Assembly (NCBI GenBank): GCA_030144725.1
Contig: JASKMD010000017.1
Location: 6,691,992 to 6,755,991, forward strand
Origin: Haematococcus lacustris
Lineage: Eukaryota > Chlorophyta > Chlorophyceae > Chlamydomonadales > Haematococcaceae
DNA length: 64,000 bases
Reading direction: 5' to 3'
Under the pieces are notes generated by a model. That model did not search any database and was not told the origin of the DNA. It saw only the letters and a program-made list of their open reading frames with translations. Shown here in pieces: positions 58,030 through 64,000 of this stretch (positions are counted from its first letter, which is position 1; every line of letters begins with the position of its first letter). A program made the position numbers and the translations under genes.

Positions 58030-58163
58030 GAGGACCCTTATGGCACTTGGCGTCAATATGCATCTGACATTCGTGCCATGGCTGTGAACGGCGACCCTGG
58101 CAGCCCCGCATTGCGCCTTCACCTCGAACAGTACTACCTTGCCTGCCCCATCTCCAATGCCCC
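56314..58163 (+). repeat. Tandem duplication, unit 1 (1850 bp)
   Basis: 'agtcaggcgttcccaacatg' at 56314 recurs exactly 1850 bp later at 58164. Sequence 56314-56926 is nearly identical to 58164-58776, and 56920-57012 to 63913-64000. The unit start encodes the C-terminal tail of the same ORF (RRSQHGVGNLHATAAHLLHH), so this is a head-to-tail gene array rather than a pair of LTRs. Confidence 0.85.
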
Positions 58164-58236
58164 AGTCAGGCGTTCCCAACATGGGGTTGGTAATCTTCAT
58201 GCAACTGCGGCCCATCTACTCCATCATTTGATGTAA
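57191..58236 (+). CDS. Coiled-coil/poly-Gln protein with frame-shifting duplication
   Basis: Starts MKKKKLSKAKSADLHALNKS and continues with a coiled coil (AQATNRDLQAEVQRLRDVGQ). At about 57375-57438 a 32-bp segment (ggcacagtggatgggttgca...) is present twice, shifting the frame by one. The downstream frame resumes the same repeat (VDGLQGDLQAAHQGLQGEHT) and stays open to 58236. Later parts are helical (DGLHAFELYRHTQDVLARLG, DQREQQKQQLATYLQEHCGA), then a Gln run (57961-58027), EDPYGTWRQYASDIRAMA and a short tail. No family recognised. Either the 32-bp duplication inactivates this copy or it is an assembly error. The second array copy is interrupted by an element. Confidence 0.5.
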
Positions 58237-58776
58237 CGTTTGCTGCGTCTGCTGCAATGCGATATTGCGCGTTTAATGTCCGACTGGAATTGCCATCGGA
58301 GTCTTTCGATGCGGGCAGCCACATGTGACCCCGGATGTGTCCCAATCGCAGACCGTGGTTAGCTACACTGGTAAGCTACGTCCTTGGCTATCCGTTAGCG
58401 ATGCACGACATGTCGGTGGCGCACACCACTGAAGTCCGGCAAACATGGCTGCGCGAGCTTCTTGATGGTGCAGGCCGCATGGCGAGGATGTGAAGGAACC
58501 CCGGTTTGTGTGTGGCAGCGCTGTATCGCTGTAATGGTGGGCGGCACAGTAGGGACTAGTCACCCCCTCCAGCTATGATCCGCTTTATGTTTTGCACCAT
58601 TAAACAAACAGCCTGCCCTCACACATACCATTTGTAGCATACTCATTAACGCGTCCATGACACTATGCAACTCAATCATTGGGTTTGTATGTGACAAGTT
58701 ATACCGCTTACAAGGTACACATGCTGATGGCTACAGGTGCACGAGCAGCCGACTGAGCTTGGCTTACCACTCCGCC
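58164..58776 (+). repeat. Tandem duplication, unit 2 (interrupted)
   Basis: Second unit of the 1850-bp array. It stops at 58776 at the element insertion and resumes at 63913, running off the window. Confidence 0.85.
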
Positions 58777-59767
58777 CAATCAGGTCTCCCGGAGAAAAGT
58801 ACCCAAATAGTACCTTTTTTGTTGTCAGGGAAAGGGGTACATTTGCCCAACCGCCAACCGCCCACTCCGCCCTGCCTGCCCGCTCTGCCCGTCCTCCGTC
58901 GAGGATTGTTGCTGCAGTGAAGAGGGCATCAGCAGGATGTTTGCAGCGCTATTAGAAGCGACCCAGATGCAGCGCCATTAGTAGCGACCCAGCTGCAGGC
59001 CCTTCAATGCGACCCAGCAAGGGCTTAAGAAACGCACCTAAACGGCGTGGTTAGCACCCACCAGCTCGTAACGCAGAGCCTCAGGCTGACCAGGACAATG
59101 CCCCAGAGCCACCCGCATTAACGAATGTAAGCTCGTGGCTGTGTGCCCAGTTCAGTTTAGTCCTCAGTTCCGAGCTCGCATTTTCGAGTCCGGGCATTTA
59201 CAAGTATACACGACGAGCGACGAACGCTACAAGACGCAGCAAGGACGCAGCAACTGCAGTACACAAGTGTATATGCTGCAGTGCATGAGCAACAGCAGGC
59301 TGCAGTGCAGGCTGCAGTGCATGAGCAGCAGCAGCAGTCTGGAGGACATGTGCTGCAGTGCACACGGTAAGTGGCTATCCCTTGCAACTATGTGGCTTTA
59401 TATACCTAGTCTGACCGCTAGCATGCCCTTGTTTGCTGCAGGTTGTAATGGCCACACCCATTCCCCTTTCCCACTACCACCACTGGCCCCTCCCCCCCCC
59501 TTCCCTATATGCCCACCCCCTCCCAACCCGTCAACAAACTCCCCACGCCCAGCCCAGCCCCAGTTTAATGATACCCTCCTTCCCCATTGCCCCTCCCCTC
59601 CCCTCCCCAGAGTAGCCATGAGCAGCCGCTAGGAGGAGCAAGGAGCAGCAGCCAGGAGCAGCAGCCAGGAGCAACAGCCAGGAGCAGCAGCCAGGAGCAG
59701 CAGCCAGGAGCAGCCAGGAGCGGCAGCTGAGCCCAACCTTATGACATGTCCATGACCTGACATGTCC

Positions 59768-59897
59768 ATGCACCACCCTCCCCCTCCCCTCCCCTCCCCT
59801 CCCCTCCCCTCCCCTCCCCTCCCCTCCCCTCCCCTCCCCTCCCCTCCCCTCCCCTCCCCTCCCCTCCCCTCCCCTCCCCTCCCCTCCCCTCCCCTCC
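59768..59897 (+). repeat. (CCCCT)n pentanucleotide array
   Basis: About 25 units of CTCCC/CCCCT near the inner end of the left inverted repeat;. The right arm has only short 'ggggaggggagggg', so it has expanded on one side. Confidence 0.92.
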
Positions 59898-61350
59898 TCC
59901 ACCCTTCTCTTGCTGTCCCTTGTCATGGTGTTGAGCACTTGCGTTGAGCAGGTGTGCACCACAACAGCCTCCCCCCCCCCCCCCGCAGCCATGAGCCATC
60001 TCCATGAGCAGCAGCCATGAGCAGTACCCAAGAGCAGATGCAAAAGCAACAAGCAGGAGGCGCTTGGAGCGGCAGCCAGGACTTCCGGTGAGTGCACATG
60101 CTGATGTGGTGTCAGCCTAACCTGCTTGATTATGGTCATGCATGTCCTTATTCATCTGCTTGCTGGCTGATGTTTGCTTGCAGTTGTCGATAGCTGGGGC
60201 ATGACAAGAGTAGCATGGCTTGGTGGTTGCAAGCAAGGCGGTAGCGGCGTAGGGCAGCAACCAACAAGGAGCCCGCACCCCGTACCCCTCCCCCATCCCA
60301 CCACCACCACTTCCGAGTCTGCCACCCACCTACCCTCCTCCCCTCTCCTCTCCCCCACCCCACGGCATCTAGCAGCCCTTGGAGTAGCAGCCTGGAGCTG
60401 GTAGCATAGAGCAGACAGCATGGAGCGGGCACATGGAGCGGGCAGCATGGAGCGGGTGGTGCTGCCAGTGGTAACGGTGCTGCATCTAGTGCTGTTGTTG
60501 TTGCTGCTGCTTGAGCTGCTGAGCAGCCTAGTAGTAGCAACCAACCCAGTTTGGGGACATGGGGCAGGGGCAGCAAGTCACCTCCTTCCCCCCCTCCCCT
60601 CACCCTCACCCCACGGCTCACGCTGCAGCCCCCTCCCTACCCCACCCAGCAGCCCTTGGCGTACCAGCTTGGAGCGACAGGGATAGGTGCACCTAGCAGC
60701 AAGCTCTGCTGCTTATGGAGCATGGCCGGCTGCTTGTCTGGCTGCGGCACATGATTGTTGTGTGCAAGGAGGCATGCGGTGAGCCTGAGCCGCATGGTGA
60801 GGCTGAGTCAGGGCAGCTGCAGCAGTCATTGCAGTTAGGGCGGTTGTTCAATATCAAACAACACATGCAAAGGCTACACATACAACTTGTATACATACAA
60901 CACTTACCAATTGTACCACCCTTGTAATCCCTTGTAACATGGTGGCCATGTAATGTTATCCAACTAGTTATGTAATTCCTAACCGTTGAGAGCTAACCTA
61001 ACTAGACTTCCAGAGTCACCTAGTCCCAACCTATGCATACCTATGCATGTAACCAGCCGCATCCCTAGGTGCCTATCTCCTGGTTGGAATAGTAGCTCTT
61101 TGCTAAAGCCCAGGCCAAATAGGAAGGGCCGCGCCTAAGCCTAAGCCTTTCCAGCCTAAACACTGCTAGCACCGCCCTGCCTCCTAGCCAACACAACTGC
61201 TGTGGTACAATTCGATGTAAGCCAACACAGTTGGTGTGGTTGATGTCAGCCAACACAGTTGATGTCAGCCAACACAGTTGATGTCAGCCAACACGACTAC
61301 CGTAGTGACTGTGGCACACTGTGGACACCACCCCGCCATACCACTAGCTG

Positions 61351-61825
61351 GTGGTGTTGTCCATACAAGGGGCATGTGGCGCACCACACCCTAGCATGTG
61401 GCTGGATCTGGTGAGCCTCCACTATAGGCACCGTCCGTAGTCCAGCTAGCTGTGACACGTTGGGTGCGGATCACTGCCAGGCCTGCACTTGCTAGGCATG
61501 ACCGTGATGCATACATGCAAGGGGGGTATGTAGAAGGTGGCTACCATGTTTGCAGCATTAGCGCATCACCGCGTGGTGGTGTTGTCCATACAAGGGGCAT
61601 GTGGCGCACCACACCCTAGCATGTGGCTGGATCTGGTGAGCCTCCACTATAGGTACCGTCCGTAGTCCAGCTAGCTGTGACACATTGGGTGTGGATCACT
61701 GCCAGGCCTGCACTTGCTAGGCATCACCGTGATGCATACATGCAAAGGGGGTATGTAGCAGGTGGCTACCACGTTCGCAGCATTAGCGCAAGACCGCGGG
61801 GTGGTGTTGTCCATACAAGGGGCGT
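61351..61825 (+). repeat. 225-bp tandem repeat, 2.1 units
   Basis: 'gtggtgttgtccatacaagg' occurs at 61351, 61576 and 61801, an exact period of 225 bp, with about 95% identity between the first two units. Inside the TIR element. Confidence 0.9.
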
Positions 61826-63124
61826 AAGTATTATATGTGATTGCGATTCATTGCTCATGACCACCACTGTCACCAATACATCTTCATCTTACATCTTCAT
61901 CATTACATCTTGATCATTCACTGCTTACAAATCATGGTGTGTGGCATGGAATTGAACGGAAGCTCAGGACAGCCATGCTGCTTATTGCTGATACAGGGCT
62001 GCATTGCCACACATACAACCTGCTGTCCATGCATGCTGCGCATGGACTACAACCTGCTGCTGCTGCTTATCCACTGCAACACATGCACTACAGCCTGCTT
62101 CTGCTGCTCATGCACTGCAGCCTAGGCGGTGGCTGTGTTGTGGCGGGTAGGGGGAAAATGGAAGGGAAGAGGAGGTGCCCGTCAGACCTGCAACCAAGGG
62201 ACGTGCACGTGAGGGAGGGGGATCAGGGCTGGGTATTGGGTGTCAGTCACTTACTGGCAGGCAATTGGCCATTTATAAGAAGGGTTGGGGAGAAGTGGGA
62301 GAAGAGGGAGAAGAGAGGGTAGGCAGGAAAGGGAGATGACGAATGAGAGGGGGCAGGGAGAAGAGGGAGAAGAGGGGGCTTGCTCCTAGCTGCTGGGTAG
62401 GGTAGGGAGGTCGGGGGTAGGGAGGTAGGGGAGGGAGGTGAGGGGGAGATGAGGAGGACGAGGTGGGGGCGCAGGAGACTGGGAGGTGTTGGTAATGGTA
62501 CAGGGTAGGATGCCGCTGCTGGCTGCCGCTCCTGGCTGGGCTGGGGACGAGGCAAGGGCGGAAATGGAACTGGGCGTTTCACTTACCACAACATTAAGGT
62601 GACATCACAACATTAACATAAGAACACAACACAACAGCATGCTCATGCTCAAGGCTCATGCTCAAGGCTCATGCTCAAGGCTGTTGCCAGACTGCTGGCA
62701 AGCATGGAGGCATGGCTGCAACAGCCTATGCTAGCGCCACACACCTGCTGCCTTGACCTGGGCAATCAACATGTCATGGACATGTCATAAGGTTGGGCTC
62801 AGCTGCCGCTCCTGGCTGCTGCTCCTGGCTGCTGCTCCTTGCTCCTCCTAGCGGCTGCTCATGGCTACTCTGGGGAGGGGAGGGGAGGGGCAATGGGGAA
62901 GGAGGGTATCATTAAACTGGGGCTGGGCTGGGCGTGGGGAGTTTGTTGACGGATTGGGAGGGGGTGGGCATATAGGGAAGGGGGGGGGAGGGGCCAGTGG
63001 TGGTAGTGGGAAAGGGGAATGGGTGTGGCCATTACAACCTGCAGCAAACAAGGGCATGCTAGCGGTCAGACTAGGTATATAAGGCCACATAGTTGCAAGG
63101 GATAGCCACTTACCGTGTGCACTG

Positions 63125-63415
63125 CAGCACATGTCCTCCAGCCTGCTGCTGCTGCTCATGCACTACAGCCTGCTGTTGCTGCTCATGCACTGCAGCCTGC
63201 AGCTGCTGCTCATGCACTGCAGCTGCTGCTCATGCATTGCAGCCTGCTGCTGCTGCTCATGCACTGCAGCCTGCTGCTGCTGCTCATGCACTGCAGCCTG
63301 CAGCTGCTGCTCATGCATTGCAGCCTGCTGCTGCTGCTCATGCACTGCAGCCTGCTGCTGCTGCTCATGCACTGCAGCCTGCACTGCAGCCTGCTGTTGC
63401 TCATGCACTGCAGCA
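63125..63415 (+). repeat. 24-bp minisatellite expanded in right TIR only
   Basis: About eleven units of 'ctgctgctgctcatgcactg' plus 'cagc'. The matching place in the left arm (59275-59345) has only two to three units, so the arms have diverged by repeat expansion. Confidence 0.88.
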
Positions 63416-63912
63416 TATACACTTGTGTACCGCAGTTGCTGCGTCCTTGCTGCGTCTTGTAGCGTTCGTCGCTCGTCGTGTATACTTGGAAATGCCCGGA
63501 CTCGAAAATGCGAGCTCGGAACTGAGGACTAAACTGAACTGGGCACACAGCCACGAGCTTACATTCGTTAATGCGGGTGGCTCTGGGGCATTGTCCTGGT
63601 CAGCCTGAGGCTCTGCGTTACGAGCTGGTGGGTGCTAACCACGCCGTTTAGGTGCGTTTCTTAAGCCCTTGCTGGGTCGCATTGAAGGGCCTGCAGCTGG
63701 GTCGCTACTAATGGCGCTGCATCTGGGTCGCTTCTAATAGCGCTGCAAACATCCTGCTGATGCCCTCTTCACTGCAGCAACAATCCTCGACGGAGGACGG
63801 TCAGAGCGGGCAGGCAGGGCGGAGTGGGCGGTTGGCGGTTGGGCAAATGTACCCCTTTCCCTGACAACAAAAAAGGTACTATTTGGGTACTTTTCTCCGG
63901 GAGACCTGATTG

Positions 63913-64000
63913 CTCCGCCACGTGGCCACCACCAACACATCCTAACCCACCACCTCCCAACCTCGTCTACCCCGCCCAGCTCCCAGTAGCCCCTCCTCCC
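63913..64000 (+). repeat. Continuation of tandem unit 2
   Basis: Identical to 56920-57012 apart from the window end. The downstream gene copy lies outside the window. Confidence 0.85.

Larger units (their letters stand above)
58777..63912. mobile_element. Large TIR element, 5136 bp, ~1-kb inverted repeats, 7-bp TSD
   Basis: Starts CAATCAGGTCTCCCGGAGAA and ends with the inverse (CTCCGGGAGACCTGATTG). Inverted repeats extend to about 59770 on the left and 62770 on the right. The duplication CTCCGCC lies at 58770-58776 and 63913-63919. The intact empty site (CACTCCGCCACGTGG) is present in array unit 1 at 56919-56933. The interior (59.8-62.8 kb) has only low-complexity ORFs and no transposase, so the element appears non-autonomous. 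A 7-bp TSD and ~1-kb TIRs do not clearly fit one superfamily; a Mutator-like relationship is possible. Confidence 0.9.

Noticed and set aside
56314..58776. LTR retrotransposon with 612-bp LTRs
   Set aside because: Homology continues past the supposed 3' LTR into the internal sequence after the inserted element, so it is a tandem array; no gag/pol motifs.
59531..60139. Glu/Gly-Arg-rich ORFs in the TIR element
   Set aside because: They translate the CCCCT array; no transposase motif.

Overview
The window is nuclear DNA of a eukaryote, most likely a GC-rich chlorophycean green alga (Chlamydomonas/Haematococcus type; the lineage is inferred). Genes are split by many short introns. A TGTAA poly(A)-type signal lies downstream of the one ribosomal protein gene. 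The recognisable genes are an acidic ribosomal protein P0, a PAS/class III nucleotide cyclase, a TOM1/THH1 membrane protein, a CAP/PR-1 protein and an F-box protein. A run of 500 N marks a scaffold gap.

Layout. 1-855: SAP-domain ORF with a coding minisatellite. 1853-4145 (-): RPP0, seven exons rebuilt in frame. 4787-5752: minisatellite and direct repeats. 5777-6563: hAT-type element with a perfect 8-bp target duplication. 7191-19070 (-): cyclase gene, 17 exons joined in frame over 1580 codons, one of them only 13 nt long. 19908-23582 (-): coiled-coil gene interrupted by the gap. 23947-24832: second hAT-type element. 27971-29394 (+): TOM1-like gene. 37391-38763 (-): CAP-domain gene. 45835-49530 (+): F-box gene. 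52035-55268 (+): small four-exon gene. 56314-64000: tandemly duplicated 1.85-kb gene unit, whose second copy is split by a 5.1-kb element with about 1-kb inverted repeats.

The most unusual content is a family of Fanzor-like (eukaryotic TnpB/OrfB-like) transposon genes: eight copies or fragments plus relics between 11.8 and 53.8 kb. They keep RuvC-like motifs (GIDPGV, VDEHRTS, DRDCNAALNM), but the cysteine knuckle after TS is missing wherever it can be read. Each is followed by the same roughly 220-bp non-coding block ending at a fixed point. Several copies are flanked by perfect or near-perfect direct repeats of 12-18 bp that begin TGCTG, and copies are 5'-truncated or internally deleted. The best-preserved element is 29672-33748. 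All long copies carry stops or deletions, so this looks like a decaying family rather than an active locus.

How parts relate: many repeats sit inside introns of host genes (cyclase, F-box, 52-kb gene) without disturbing the joined reading frames. Exon joins were made by eye from splice sites, frame phase and family conservation; no transcript evidence was available.
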